This document shows, piece after piece, positions 23,728-30,845 of a stretch of DNA of 46,717 nt; position 1 is the first letter of the stretch; each line of letters begins with the position of its first letter. The position numbers were made by a program, and so were the translations under genes. The notes below the pieces were generated by a model, which saw only the letters and a list, made by a program, of their open reading frames with translations, was not told the DNA's origin and ran no database searches. This DNA is from a virus: the IMG/VR virus record IMGVR_UViG_3300047552_000200, positions 1 to 46,717 of that record. One strand, 5' to 3'.

Positions 23728-23952
23728 ATGGAAGCATTGCTATACACTACTGGTATAACGGGACTGCTGCTTGGCTTAACTTTATTTGGTCTGTGGAAAC
23801 TTAATGGTTCACATCAGAAACTTAAAGCTGAGACAGAGGTCAAAGTACAATCCTTAGAAAAGCATATAGAGGCTAAGAATGAAGAAATTAAAATACTCTC
23901 TGATCGCACTCCTGTTGACGTTAAGCAGTTGCTCAGGGATGGTGACTTCTAG
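23728..23952 (+). CDS. Inner-membrane spanin (Rz-like)
   Basis: This 74-residue protein has an N-terminal membrane anchor (residues ~4-24) followed by a periplasmic coiled coil (Glu/Lys/Leu heptads ~30-60). It is short for an Rz protein. The 3' 74 bp overlap the Rz1-like lipoprotein gene in the +1 frame, the classical embedded spanin layout. With its partner it would fuse the inner and outer membranes at the last step of lysis of a Gram-negative cell. Confidence 0.75.
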   Translation: MEALLYTTGITGLLLGLTLFGLWKLNGSHQKLKAETEVKVQSLEKHIEAKNEEIKILSDRTPVDVKQLLRDGDF

Positions 23953-24118
23953 TGATGCCTATTCTGGGATAGTATATTTCCATTACCCAGTTGATTTCCA
24001 GGAAAGTGCTGCCCAGGAGATAGAGGACATGGAAGCTAAGCAGATCTACCCTAAGGTGCGTGTCCTTGTGGAAGACTATTCCCTAGTCCGAAAAAGTCAA
24101 AGAGCTAAAAACAACTAA
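23879..24118 (+). CDS. Outer-membrane spanin lipoprotein (Rz1-like)
   Basis: This 79-residue protein starts within the Rz-like gene. Its signal peptide Met-Lys-Lys-Leu-Lys followed by a hydrophobic core ends in the lipobox Leu-Ser-Ser-Cys (Cys18), the site of lipidation. Unlike many Rz1 proteins it is not proline-rich; the mature part is acidic then basic. The overlap with the Rz-like gene and the last position in the rightward operon support the role. Confidence 0.75.
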   Translation: MKKLKYSLIALLLTLSSCSGMVTSSDAYSGIVYFHYPVDFQESAAQEIEDMEAKQIYPKVRVLVEDYSLVRKSQRAKNN

Positions 24119-24120
24119 GA

Positions 24121-24147
24121 AAAAGCCCCTTTCGGGGCTTTCTTTTT
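24121..24147. terminator. Bidirectional intrinsic terminator between the two genome halves
   Basis: The stem AAGCCCC/GGGGCTT (24123-24129 with 24134-24140) has a TTTC loop. It is followed by TCTTTTT on the plus strand, and on the minus strand by TTTTTC. It lies exactly where the rightward late operon meets the leftward early operon, so it can stop both. Confidence 0.88.
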
Positions 24148-24310
24148 ATCTAGGTTTTACTTCTATCACTTTCCAATCATCTCCATCACCTATATTCTTC
24201 CACTCCCCAGTATCTGTCAGAGCAGTGGCCTTAGCTTCTTCCTCAGAGTTAGCCCAGATAATATTCTGATAATAAGTAGTACATTGAGCAGTAACATAGT
24301 AATTAGGCAT
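24146..24310 (-). CDS. Small conserved-looking phage protein
   Basis: This 54-residue protein starts at the ATG at 24310, chosen because AAGGA stands 7 nt upstream; the frame is open further upstream without a ribosome site. It reads Tyr-Tyr-Val-Thr-Ala...Ile-Trp-Ala-x-Ser-Glu-Glu-Glu-Ala, a compact alpha/beta pattern seen in small phage proteins of unknown function. It is the last gene of the leftward operon, ending at the shared terminator. A TATAAT-like sequence lies ~36-41 nt upstream (24351-24356). Confidence 0.65.
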   Translation of the reverse strand: MPNYYVTAQCTTYYQNIIWANSEEEAKATALTDTGEWKNIGDGDDWKVIEVKPR

Positions 24311-24392
24311 TGTTTTTCCTTCAAATTTACTGTACTTTCTAATATTACTAGCATTATATAACACTGGTTTGTGAGGAGATCCTAAGGGTACA

Positions 24393-25016
24393 TCATATAT
24401 CTAAGGCAACCTTTCCAATAATAGGCCATTGTTCTTTAAACTGAGCACCGATAGACTTAGCTATATCCATGTGTTCTTTCTGTGTACCATTGGCACTTCT
24501 AAGATTGATATAATGAATCCAAGACCTCAGGCTACCAGTCATGTACAACCTTGTCTGAGTAGATTCAAGTAGTACATCTCTGGCGCATTCCTTAGCTATA
24601 CCTCGGCCTAAGGCTTCTTCGTACACTGCTACAGATTCGTCAAAGAGCTTTCCGCGCCGCCATTCAAACCATTCGATATCTTCCTTAGACAAATCATCAA
24701 CTGAGTTCTGCCTATTTTTAAGATCTTGTCGTCTGGGTGTATGGAACTCGGGCAAAGCATCCTGACCAGAATATCTGCGACTTAGCTGCTGAAACGTGAA
24801 GGATCTATGTCTAAGTATCTGCGGAGCTACAGCTAAAGAGGTGGTAATTTCCCAGGTGGCATAGGCATGCTCAAAAGGACTCCAATGCTGGTGTTTAACC
24901 AAGTATGTAAGTAACTTAGCAAACTCGGGATTATCCTGGTTATCAGATGAAACCCTAGCTATGCGAGCTATCATTGCTTCTGCATCTGGGGTGAAAGTGA
25001 TTAACTTAGTTTCCAT
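24393..25016 (-). CDS. thyX: Flavin-dependent thymidylate synthase
   Basis: ThyX makes dTMP from dUMP using FAD, NADPH and methylene-tetrahydrofolate. The 207-residue length is normal. The signature RHR-x7-S is present near residue 70 (Arg-His-Arg-Ser-Phe-Thr-Phe-Gln-Gln-Leu-Ser-Arg-Arg-Tyr). The His-x-Ser-Pro-Phe-Glu-His-Ala motif precedes it, and the C-terminal Ser-Leu-Arg-Ser-Trp-Ile-His-Tyr helix with a downstream Gln-Lys-Glu-His completes the substrate site. AAGG precedes the ATG. With ribonucleotide reductase in the same operon it supplies DNA precursors. Confidence 0.95.
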   Translation of the reverse strand: METKLITFTPDAEAMIARIARVSSDNQDNPEFAKLLTYLVKHQHWSPFEHAYATWEITTSLAVAPQILRHRSFTFQQLSRRYSGQDALPEFHTPRRQDLKNRQNSVDDLSKEDIEWFEWRRGKLFDESVAVYEEALGRGIAKECARDVLLESTQTRLYMTGSLRSWIHYINLRSANGTQKEHMDIAKSIGAQFKEQWPIIGKVALDI

Positions 25017-25030
25017 TTAACTACCTTTTC

Positions 25031-25255
25031 TTAGAAATATCCATAGCTGCGTTTAAGTTCTACTTCTTCGTCTTTATCTGTATCCCACATCCTAAGTTCC
25101 CAGGTATTAGGAATAGAGAAAGTAGCACTACGAAGATAGTTGAGAAACACAGGCAAAAGATCAGCCCAAGTAACCTCATCATCTACTTGAAATTCAACAC
25201 TCTTAACAGGAGTATACTCTGCGCCAAACTCAGGGGTATAAGTAAACTTATGCAT
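25031..25255 (-). CDS. Hypothetical small protein
   Basis: This 74-residue protein is mildly acidic, with beta-strand-like Phe-Thr-Tyr and Val-Glu-Phe-Gln-Val segments and a charged C-terminus. It overlaps the end of the upstream gene (25248-25412) by 8 bp, typical of a coupled operon. I recognise no family. The ribosome site is weak (AGAGAG). Confidence 0.65.
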   Translation of the reverse strand: MHKFTYTPEFGAEYTPVKSVEFQVDDEVTWADLLPVFLNYLRSATFSIPNTWELRMWDTDKDEEVELKRSYGYF

Positions 25256-25412
25256 AATTTTTACTCTCTAAACTAATCATTAATTCATTGGTGGCTTCAT
25301 TTATATAGAAATCTATGTCATAATTATCAGGATTACCATCTTCATCAGAGGGGAATAGGGTAGGTACTAAGACAGTTTTAAGATAATCTAAGGTCATTTC
25401 CATTTTAAACAT
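25248..25412 (-). CDS. Hypothetical small protein
   Basis: This 54-residue protein has its start at 25412, chosen because AAAAGGAAT stands upstream; an upstream in-frame ATG has no comparable site. The sequence is acidic, with Met-rich N-terminus and an Asp/Asn-rich middle. No motif is recognised. It overlaps both neighbours by 8 bp. Confidence 0.6.
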   Translation of the reverse strand: MFKMEMTLDYLKTVLVPTLFPSDEDGNPDNYDIDFYINEATNELMISLESKNYA

Positions 25413-25683
25413 TGTTATTCCTTTTCTCAACTCTATCAATTAAACGATCTAGGTATTGTCTTGCTTTCTTAAGGTCTTTCAAAGGTACTTCCTTGTACGG
25501 CCACCGCCAGATATACTTAAAGACATTACCCCAGAGATTACCCTCATAGGGAGGTAAGTTTGCATTAGACATCATGGCTTCCATAGCATCCCAGCATTCT
25601 ATACCCATAGGATTATGCTTGTAGTGTTCTGGGTTTTTAACTTGATCCCAATTACCTTCATTTCTACCATCTAACTTAGACAT
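25405..25683 (-). CDS. DUF3310-type protein
   Basis: This 92-residue protein shows the DUF3310 pattern: Asn-Pro-x-His-Tyr near residue 17, Glu-Cys-Trp-Asp-Ala, then Gly-Asn-x-x-Lys-Tyr-Ile-Trp-Arg and a final Leu-Lys-Lys-Ala-x-x-Tyr-Leu-Asp-x-Leu-Ile helix. These small phage proteins are often annotated as nucleotide-kinase-like, but their function is unsettled. A strong AGGAGGG site stands 6 nt before the ATG. It overlaps the preceding gene's end. Confidence 0.85.
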   Translation of the reverse strand: MSKLDGRNEGNWDQVKNPEHYKHNPMGIECWDAMEAMMSNANLPPYEGNLWGNVFKYIWRWPYKEVPLKDLKKARQYLDRLIDRVEKRNNNV

Positions 25684-26005
25684 CTAAACCCTCCTTTTTT
25701 ACATCGTCAAAGACTACAATTATATCGGTATATTCTGCTCTGGATTTATATGATCGTTTGGCGTAGTGAGATCCTCCGTCCACCGATACGTTTCCACAGC
25801 GACAACTACGCATATCATGGCGATTCCTAGACCTAACAAACCAGTTACAATTATGGCACTTAGCAGCGTTTATATAAATATCACCAGCATTAAAGCGTTG
25901 CCTATCTTCTTTAGTAGAGCCTGGATGTAAAAAGTCGTGATAATCTGTTATTCCATAGTTTTCTGATACAGGTGACTCATAGATAGTTTTACTTACCTTC
26001 TTCAT
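25676..26005 (-). CDS. Zinc-ribbon-like small phage protein
   Basis: This 109-residue protein starts at 26005, preceded by AAAGGA. It contains Lys-Cys-His-Asn-Cys...Arg-His-Asp-Met-Arg-Ser-Cys-Arg-Cys-Gly, then Val-Asp-Gly-Gly and a Tyr-Ala-Lys-Arg end. I recognise this pattern from short phage proteins of unknown function with a four-Cys zinc site. It overlaps the 3'-5' exonuclease gene by 17 bp. Confidence 0.75.
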   Translation of the reverse strand: MKKVSKTIYESPVSENYGITDYHDFLHPGSTKEDRQRFNAGDIYINAAKCHNCNWFVRSRNRHDMRSCRCGNVSVDGGSHYAKRSYKSRAEYTDIIVVFDDVKKEGLDV

Positions 26006-26729
26006 CTGTAATCCTTTTATTTGCTGTTGACCAAGCCCCACAATCCTGGCATTGGTACCGTTGATACTTCCCTAGCTTCTTGACAGTATACCCACGTTTT
26101 TGTACATTAGAAGAGGTACAATGTGAACAGAATCTATCAGAAGTATCTTTGCTAAACATATTGAGGTCTGGGTGACTTCTAATATAGGGCCTAATCTTAA
26201 GATATACTTCTTCCAGTAAGGTTACATCTCTTTTATTATACAGGAGCATTTTAGGAACACAAGATAAATCTCCTCTAAGTATCTCCATCCACATACCTGG
26301 CTTATTAGAAATCTTAACTCCGCAGCCTAGTGCCTTACCCAGATAATCAAGACGGTTGCTAGTAAACTTAAACTCTTTTCTTGCTACTTTGAGAGTATCA
26401 ATACTAATAGGTGCCGGGAATGGTGGAATATCATGTAAGATCATCCTTGCATTAAGTTTCTTAAGATCAAAGGCATCACCATTGTGGTGAATAACAATAT
26501 CAGCTTCTGCAATAGCATCTCTTAGTTGCTGCACAACTTCCTTATCTTGCATAGGCTCAGAAACTGCACTGGCATAGACTTTTTTCTTACCAAGCCACTT
26601 CCAGGCAGCACAGATGATGTACCAGTCCTGAATAATGTTATTATGTGACTTAGCCTCATCCCATAAGGAGAAGGTGGCCACAGACATAAGACTGGTCTCA
26701 ATATCCAGTAAGAGAATTTTAGCTGGCAT
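25989..26729 (-). CDS. DnaQ-like 3'-5' exonuclease with C-terminal zinc ribbon
   Basis: This 246-residue protein shows the exonuclease motifs in order: Leu-Leu-Asp-Ile-Glu-Thr (Asp9, Glu11), His-His-Asn-Gly-Asp-Ala-Phe-Asp near residue 85, and Tyr-Asn-Lys-Arg-Asp-Val near residue 168. The C-terminal ~45 residues hold Cys-x2-Cys...Cys-x2-Cys within a Tyr-Gln-Cys-Gln-Asp-Cys-Gly context, a zinc ribbon that may bind nucleic acid. It probably degrades or trims DNA or RNA in replication or host takeover; its precise substrate is unknown. Confidence 0.82.
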   Translation of the reverse strand: MPAKILLLDIETSLMSVATFSLWDEAKSHNNIIQDWYIICAAWKWLGKKKVYASAVSEPMQDKEVVQQLRDAIAEADIVIHHNGDAFDLKKLNARMILHDIPPFPAPISIDTLKVARKEFKFTSNRLDYLGKALGCGVKISNKPGMWMEILRGDLSCVPKMLLYNKRDVTLLEEVYLKIRPYIRSHPDLNMFSKDTSDRFCSHCTSSNVQKRGYTVKKLGKYQRYQCQDCGAWSTANKRITDEEGK

Positions 26730-26733
26730 TATT

Positions 26734-27102
26734 CTACCCTTTAAATATCTTCATGAAGTCTGTGAATCTAAGAATAACTAAGGGTTCTTCCCGGTTTCTT
26801 TTAATAACTAAGAGCGGGTCTGTGTCCTTAGTTCTATTACTCTCAGCCTGTTTAAATGCCGCCCAGATACTCAACTTCTCACAGTTCTTTGTCTCCACAG
26901 CATAAGGAAATACCTTGACAGCCGCCTCAGATAATTGAACATCTACGCCAGAAGCCCCCATAGAAGTAGACTTGACATCGCGCTCAGTTAGCTTAGGAAA
27001 AGCCACCAGGATAGCATCTCTGACCATTTGTTGACAAAGACGGCCTTTTTGCTTGGCCGAAGCCGCAGAGATACGCTTCTTCTTAGGTTTCTCTACACCC
27101 AT
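26734..27102 (-). CDS. PD-(D/E)XK nuclease, resolvase-like
   Basis: This 122-residue protein has a Lys-Gly-Arg helix near residues 18-30 and a core Gly-Val-Asp-Val...Val-Glu-Thr-Lys-Asn (Asp54, Glu70, Lys72). This is the Asp-x(n)-Glu-x-Lys catalytic pattern of small phage Holliday-junction-type or VRR-type nucleases. It then has a Trp-Ala-Ala-Phe-Lys-Gln-Ala-Glu helix. It likely processes branched phage DNA before packaging. Its ATG overlaps the end of the 59-residue gene upstream. Confidence 0.75.
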   Translation of the reverse strand: MGVEKPKKKRISAASAKQKGRLCQQMVRDAILVAFPKLTERDVKSTSMGASGVDVQLSEAAVKVFPYAVETKNCEKLSIWAAFKQAESNRTKDTDPLLVIKRNREEPLVILRFTDFMKIFKG

Positions 27103-27272
27103 AGATTTACTCCTCCCTGTAGTTGTCCTTTGATAAGCGCTGCCCGTAGAAAGCCCTTAGCAGAGATATTGTCAAGATATACAACCTCAGAGGAACCGTC
27201 ATTGTACTGAGCTACTACTTGGGTATGTGTGGCATTGTGGGCATCGAATGTTACTCTGGTTATTATTCTCAT
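27093..27272 (-). CDS. Small hypothetical protein (59 aa)
   Basis: This short frame begins at an ATG with GGAG 7 nt upstream and stops at a TAG inside the first codons of the nuclease gene, overlapping by 10 bp. The sequence reads Arg-Ile-Ile-Thr-Arg-Val-Thr-Phe-Asp-Ala...Gly-Phe-Leu-Arg-Ala-Ala-Leu-Ile, a plausible small alpha/beta fold. The start spacing and overlap support translation. I recognise no family. Confidence 0.65.
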   Translation of the reverse strand: MRIITRVTFDAHNATHTQVVAQYNDGSSEVVYLDNISAKGFLRAALIKGQLQGGVNLWV

Positions 27273-27463
27273 TAATATCTCCTAGGTAATCCCGAGCGGA
27301 AACATCTTAGTATAAAACACTTAGTTTACAACTAAAACATCCCGCTCGGTAACATTTATTATGGCCTAGTTCACAGATAGTATCTAGAATATCTGGAACA
27401 TCACGTGTCCTAATTCCTCACAAGGCAAGGAATCTGAGGCTGCTGGTTTATCAGGTCCAGTCC
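27273..27463 (-). ncRNA. Structured intergenic leader, possible noncoding RNA
   Basis: This 191-nt gap has no credible reading frame but several inverted repeats on the transcribed strand. They are ATTCCT/AGGAAT near 27410-27430, CAGATA/TATCTG near 27375-27400, and a perfect 8-bp GC-rich pair, CCGAGCGG/CCGCTCGG, enclosing 27292-27349 with a nested TTAGT/ACTAA hairpin. No T run follows, so it is not a simple terminator. It may be a processing site, leader or small RNA; the function is inferred. Confidence 0.4.
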
Positions 27464-27727
27464 TTATTCACGCTCCGTTGCATTGTCCGTGACCGACTTC
27501 TTTCTAAGTTCCTTTAAGAGCATGTCTAAGCCAGGACTTATGCACACTCTGCAAGAACTAATCACTACTGGATGAAACTCTCTACCAGAATCTGTCTCCT
27601 CAGTATAATCTAAGTAAGTAAAGAACTCTTCTACCAACTCCCAGATATTTCTTGTTGATAGGAATTCAGAGTATTGCTCTCTGTCTATCCTAGCTTGATC
27701 ATTTCTAATAGAGACAAGTTTAACCAT
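27464..27727 (-). CDS. Hypothetical protein downstream of nrdA
   Basis: This 87-residue protein starts at the ATG at 27727, chosen because GAAGGG overlaps the end of nrdA 9 nt upstream. It is charged and helical with two cysteines (Ser-Cys-Arg-Val-Cys) near residue 59. I recognise no family. Its location in the nucleotide-metabolism cluster hints at a linked role only by context. Confidence 0.65.
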   Translation of the reverse strand: MVKLVSIRNDQARIDREQYSEFLSTRNIWELVEEFFTYLDYTEETDSGREFHPVVISSCRVCISPGLDMLLKELRKKSVTDNATERE

Positions 27728-27731
27728 AATA

Positions 27732-29432
27732 CTACCCTTCACAAGCTAAGCATACATCTTTGGAAGCCTGTACACCTCTTAGCGTTCTCATATAATATAG
27801 ACTTTTAATGTTCTTGTCAAGAAATGCTTCTTTGTGTATCTGAGAAATATATTCTTCTGACTCATCTGCGGCAAAGAATAGGTTCAAAGATTGTCCTTGG
27901 CAAATATAAGGCTGCCTAGCGGAGGCTAATCTAAGGATAGCTCTTTGATCAATCTCGTAGGCTGTCTTGAACACATTTTTCTCATCATTACTTAAGAAGT
28001 CTAGGTGCTGTACTGATCCATTGTTAGAGGCCACATCTTCAATAGTAGTCTGTGTGTACTTTCCATGCTTCTCTAAGAGTTTAATAAACTCAGGATTTAA
28101 CCTATCTAATTCTCCTGCGGCCCCGGGTTGAGTATATACATTAGCTACCACAGGCTCAATACCTTGGGATACTCCTCCACAGATTAGTGCAGAAGTTGTA
28201 TTAGGTGCTACAGCAATTAGATGCGTATTTCTTACTCCGTAGCCCCGACACCACTCAGGTTCCCCAAGCTCCTCGGCCATCCATTGAGTTGCCTGTGTAG
28301 CCTGATCATGAATATGCTTAAAGATCTTAGTGTTCTCTATGTGAGCTTCTAAGGATTCAAAGGCTATGTTCTTACTTTGAAGGTAGGAGTGAAAACCGAG
28401 AGCACCCAGACCCAATGCCCTACTTTTCTCAGTGAATCTTACCGCTTTCTCTAGCCCTTTGATATACTTACCCTGTTCAATGAATTCTTGGGCGACACAA
28501 TCTAAAAATACAGTGGCTACAAAAACTGCATCCGTATCTTTCCACTCATCATATTTGTACAGATTCATAGATGATAAAATACAAGTAAAGGCAGTATCTC
28601 TATCCGCATGAAGTGTTGTTTCGGTGCAGAGGTTAGAGGCAACAGACCTAAGACCCAGATCCTGATACATCTTTGGTTGTGCTCTATGTGTTTTGTCTAC
28701 AAAATTAAAATACCCCTTGCCTGTTACCACTTTTACCTTCAAAGCCCGTTGGTAACGGTTTATAGCATCCTCATCTCCAGACTCCAATTTTTCAATGAAA
28801 GAGTCATGGATATTCCACCCTATGTTTAAATCATCCGGGTTATTGAGCAGGTAATTAGCTACTTCGTAAAAGTCCCCGTGCTCAATAGAAATATACCCAG
28901 CCCAAGCACCCCTGCGAACTCCTCCCTGAGAGATATCTCTCATATCCTGAACAAACATCTTAAAGATAGGCAGCACCCCAGATGCTTTACCCTTGCCTCC
29001 TGAGATGTCTGCTCCTCTAGATCTAATGTCCCCTAGATATGCAGAAGTACCAAAACCATTCTTAGTTAGTACTGCCGTTTCGAGTCTATTAGCGTAGAAG
29101 CCGTAGACACTATCATCCACATACTGCCCAGAACAAGATACAGGACAACCCCTATCAGTACCCATATTAGCCAGCACGGGAGTAGAGCAAGCCAAATAGC
29201 CTTTCCAAAGAATATCATAGAATTTCTCTTCCCATTTATCTTGGTCTACTTTCATATGCTTGGCCGCAGTTTTAGCTATTCTGGTGTAGGTGTCGCTTAA
29301 CCCCACAGCATTATACAGGTATTTTTGCTTAAACATCTGCCATCCAGGAGTGATAAACCAATCGGGCAAATGCCCAGATTGTTGCAATTCTTTACGCTCT
29401 GTGGACAAATCTTCTTTTATATTTTTTACCAT
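27732..29432 (-). CDS. nrdA: Class I ribonucleotide reductase, large subunit
   Basis: NrdA reduces ribonucleotides to deoxyribonucleotides using a radical delivered by NrdB. The 566-residue protein shows Ser-Thr-Pro-Val-Leu-Ala-Asn and the redox-active Gly-Cys-Pro-Val-Ser-Cys-Ser region near 95. The active-site stretch Asn-Leu-Cys-Thr-Glu-Thr and a second Thr-Cys-Ile-Leu-Ser-Ser-Met-Asn-Leu lie near 270-295. It ends with a C-terminal Cys-x2-Cys (561/564) for thioredoxin-type re-reduction. It is much shorter than cellular NrdA (~760), lacking an N-terminal ATP-cone, so it probably escapes dATP inhibition. It overlaps nrdB by 7 bp. Confidence 0.93.
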   Translation of the reverse strand: MVKNIKEDLSTERKELQQSGHLPDWFITPGWQMFKQKYLYNAVGLSDTYTRIAKTAAKHMKVDQDKWEEKFYDILWKGYLACSTPVLANMGTDRGCPVSCSGQYVDDSVYGFYANRLETAVLTKNGFGTSAYLGDIRSRGADISGGKGKASGVLPIFKMFVQDMRDISQGGVRRGAWAGYISIEHGDFYEVANYLLNNPDDLNIGWNIHDSFIEKLESGDEDAINRYQRALKVKVVTGKGYFNFVDKTHRAQPKMYQDLGLRSVASNLCTETTLHADRDTAFTCILSSMNLYKYDEWKDTDAVFVATVFLDCVAQEFIEQGKYIKGLEKAVRFTEKSRALGLGALGFHSYLQSKNIAFESLEAHIENTKIFKHIHDQATQATQWMAEELGEPEWCRGYGVRNTHLIAVAPNTTSALICGGVSQGIEPVVANVYTQPGAAGELDRLNPEFIKLLEKHGKYTQTTIEDVASNNGSVQHLDFLSNDEKNVFKTAYEIDQRAILRLASARQPYICQGQSLNLFFAADESEEYISQIHKEAFLDKNIKSLYYMRTLRGVQASKDVCLACEG

Positions 29433-30406
29433 TTGAAGCTACTCTCATTCCAAGTACGATTATACGAGTTGCCAATTCCTGTGAAGAAGTCGTGGAACTG
29501 GATACTGTTAATATTTTTATAAAACCAATCTTTGATAGGGTTATATTTAACCTCAAAGATGGGCTTAATCCCAAGATTGCGTAAACATAGATTTATACGA
29601 CTTTGTACGAAGTTTTTAAGCTGTACATCTGTTATACCTTCTATCTTACCCTCTTCAAAGATCATATCTACAATACGCTCTTCATGCTCATATAACTTCT
29701 GAGCCGCAGTTATAATCATAGTTTCAACTATATTTATATAGTCTTTGGTGTACTGCCCGGAGGCTAATCCTTCCTCTCTTAAGGTTCGATAAAGCCAGGC
29801 CCCACCTTCTGCATGGATATTCTCATCGGCCACGGAGAAATTAATACCTCTTACAACATTAAGTAGCTGATTTTTACCTTGAGATTGAAAATGCTTAAGA
29901 AACGCAAAAGAAGAGTATAGGATAGCCCCTTCTACCATAGAAAATACTCCCAGGGACAATAGATTATCTTTATTATCCACGTAAGTATTAATAAACTTAA
30001 TGCGCTCAGATAGCACTGGATCATTTATATAGTCGGAATAAAAATCATCTGTGTTGATGTGCAAACACTCATTGAGTTTATTGTAAAACGGTGCATGTAC
30101 GTTTAATTCAAAGAAAGCAAAACAATTAGCCATCCTCTGGATATCTGGGCGTTGGAAGGTTTTCGCCACTCTTCCTCCCCAATACTCATTACCGGCTATA
30201 AGTTCATACAAGGTGAACAATTTTAGCACTGTGATAACACCATGCTTAGCTGCACTCCCCATATTTACCATTATATCCTGGATATCTTTCTCGACATGGA
30301 TCTCTTCATCTGTCCAAAAGATACTATTTTGCTTTTTAGCAAATTCTATAGCCTCTGGGTAATCTATAGTGTATGTTGATTTTGGTGTCAGTAATCTTGG
30401 GATCAT
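29426..30406 (-). CDS. nrdB: Class I ribonucleotide reductase, small subunit
   Basis: NrdB (326 residues, near normal length) holds the metal cofactor. Visible ligand motifs are Phe-Glu-Leu-Asn-Val-His-Ala-Pro-Phe-Tyr (~residue 100), Val-Glu-Gly-Ala-Ile-Leu-Tyr (~160) and Ala-Asp-Glu-Asn-Ile-His-Ala-Glu (~205), followed by the radical-transfer C-terminus ending Ser-Phe-Lys-Trp. In the first motif Glu and His are four residues apart, not three as in E. coli; I have seen this form in phage NrdB, but have not verified it. The Tyr four residues after His fits a tyrosyl radical. It is first in the nrdBA pair, after the tRNA genes. Confidence 0.92.
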   Translation of the reverse strand: MIPRLLTPKSTYTIDYPEAIEFAKKQNSIFWTDEEIHVEKDIQDIMVNMGSAAKHGVITVLKLFTLYELIAGNEYWGGRVAKTFQRPDIQRMANCFAFFELNVHAPFYNKLNECLHINTDDFYSDYINDPVLSERIKFINTYVDNKDNLLSLGVFSMVEGAILYSSFAFLKHFQSQGKNQLLNVVRGINFSVADENIHAEGGAWLYRTLREEGLASGQYTKDYINIVETMIITAAQKLYEHEERIVDMIFEEGKIEGITDVQLKNFVQSRINLCLRNLGIKPIFEVKYNPIKDWFYKNINSIQFHDFFTGIGNSYNRTWNESSFKW

Positions 30407-30437
30407 CTTATTTCTTTTCTTGCTGTATTATTATTGA

Positions 30438-30508
30438 TGCTGTGGCCTTGAATCGAACAAGGAACTAAACTTTACAAGAGTCTTATTATACCATTTAACT
30501 AACACAGC
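30438..30508 (-). tRNA. tRNA-Thr (TGT anticodon)
   Basis: Minus-strand cloverleaf: acceptor GCTGTGT with CCACAGC (one unpaired position), D arm GTTA/TAAT, anticodon stem AGACT/AGTTT with loop CTTGTAA (anticodon TGT), and T arm CCTTG-TTCGATT-CAAGG. The 3' end is followed by TCA, not CCA, so CCA would have to be added by host enzyme. It starts one base after the tRNA-Leu 3' end. Confidence 0.8.
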
Positions 30509-30509
30509 T

Positions 30510-30586
30510 TGGTGGGACTACTCAGACTTGCACTGAGAGCTTACAGATTTTAAGTCTGTTGTGTTTACTAATTTCACCATAGTCCC
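30510..30586 (-). tRNA. tRNA-Leu (TAA anticodon)
   Basis: Acceptor GGGACTA/TAGTCCC, D arm GTG/CAC, anticodon stem ACAGA/TCTGT with loop CTTAAAA (anticodon TAA), T arm CTCAG-TGCAAGT-CTGAG, discriminator A and encoded CCA (total 77 nt). Unusually for a leucine tRNA, the variable region is short (AAGCT). Identity is from anticodon only, so charging identity is an open point. Confidence 0.82.
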
Positions 30587-30593
30587 TTTGCAT

Positions 30594-30672
30594 TGGTGGG
30601 CATGGGGTGAGTCGAACACCCATTGATCCATTTACGGTGCTACGGTGTAGAAGACCGTTCCGATACATGCCC
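30594..30672 (-). tRNA. tRNA-Arg (TCT anticodon), irregular fold
   Basis: Acceptor GGGCATG/CATGCCC with discriminator A and encoded CCA. The anticodon stem ACGGT/ACCGT has loop CTTCTAC (anticodon TCT), and the T arm is GGGTG-TTCGACT-CACCC. Only about seven bases (TATCGGA) lie between acceptor and anticodon stem, so the D arm looks almost absent, and the region between anticodon and T stem is long (~19 nt). It may be a degenerate tRNA or fold differently from my reading. Confidence 0.65.
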
Positions 30673-30680
30673 TTGTTATC

Positions 30681-30756
30681 TGGTATCCCAGGAAGGAATT
30701 GAACCTTCGACCAATCGTATATAAGACGACCACTCTCACCACTGAGTTACTGGGAT
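30681..30756 (-). tRNA. tRNA-Ile (TAT anticodon)
   Basis: A complete 76-nt cloverleaf with encoded CCA: acceptor ATCCCAG/CTGGGAT, D arm ACTC/GAGT, anticodon stem GTCGT/ACGAT with loop CTTATAT (anticodon TAT, reading AUA), and T arm GAAGG-TTCAATT-CCTTC. AUA, read by this tRNA, and AGA, read by the neighbouring tRNA-Arg, appear common in this phage's genes; the match is inference. Confidence 0.88.
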
Positions 30757-30758
30757 AT

Positions 30759-30845
30759 TGGTGGCATAGGTAAGGACTTGCACCTACGATGTTTCTGATG
30801 TCACGGTGTTACAGACCGCTTCCTTCGCTACTTGGATACTATGCC
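30759..30845 (-). tRNA. tRNA-Tyr (GTA anticodon), overlapped by an HNH gene
   Basis: Acceptor GGCATAG/CTATGCC, D stem TCC/GGA, anticodon stem GCGGT/ACCGT with loop CTGTAAC (anticodon GTA), a long variable region as expected for bacterial tRNA-Tyr, discriminator A and encoded CCA. The T stem (GTAGG with CCTTAC) seems to have one bulged T. The 5' 62 nt also encode the last 20 codons and stop of the HNH protein at 30784-31221. Confidence 0.75.

Noticed and set aside
24311-24392. Promoter based on TATAAT upstream of the 54-residue gene
   Set aside because: No acceptable -35 hexamer at usual spacing. Mentioned only in the gene entry.
27292-27349. Possible tRNA based on the CCGAGCGG/CCGCTCGG stem
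   Set aside because: Only 58 nt long, with no T arm or D arm and no anticodon loop.
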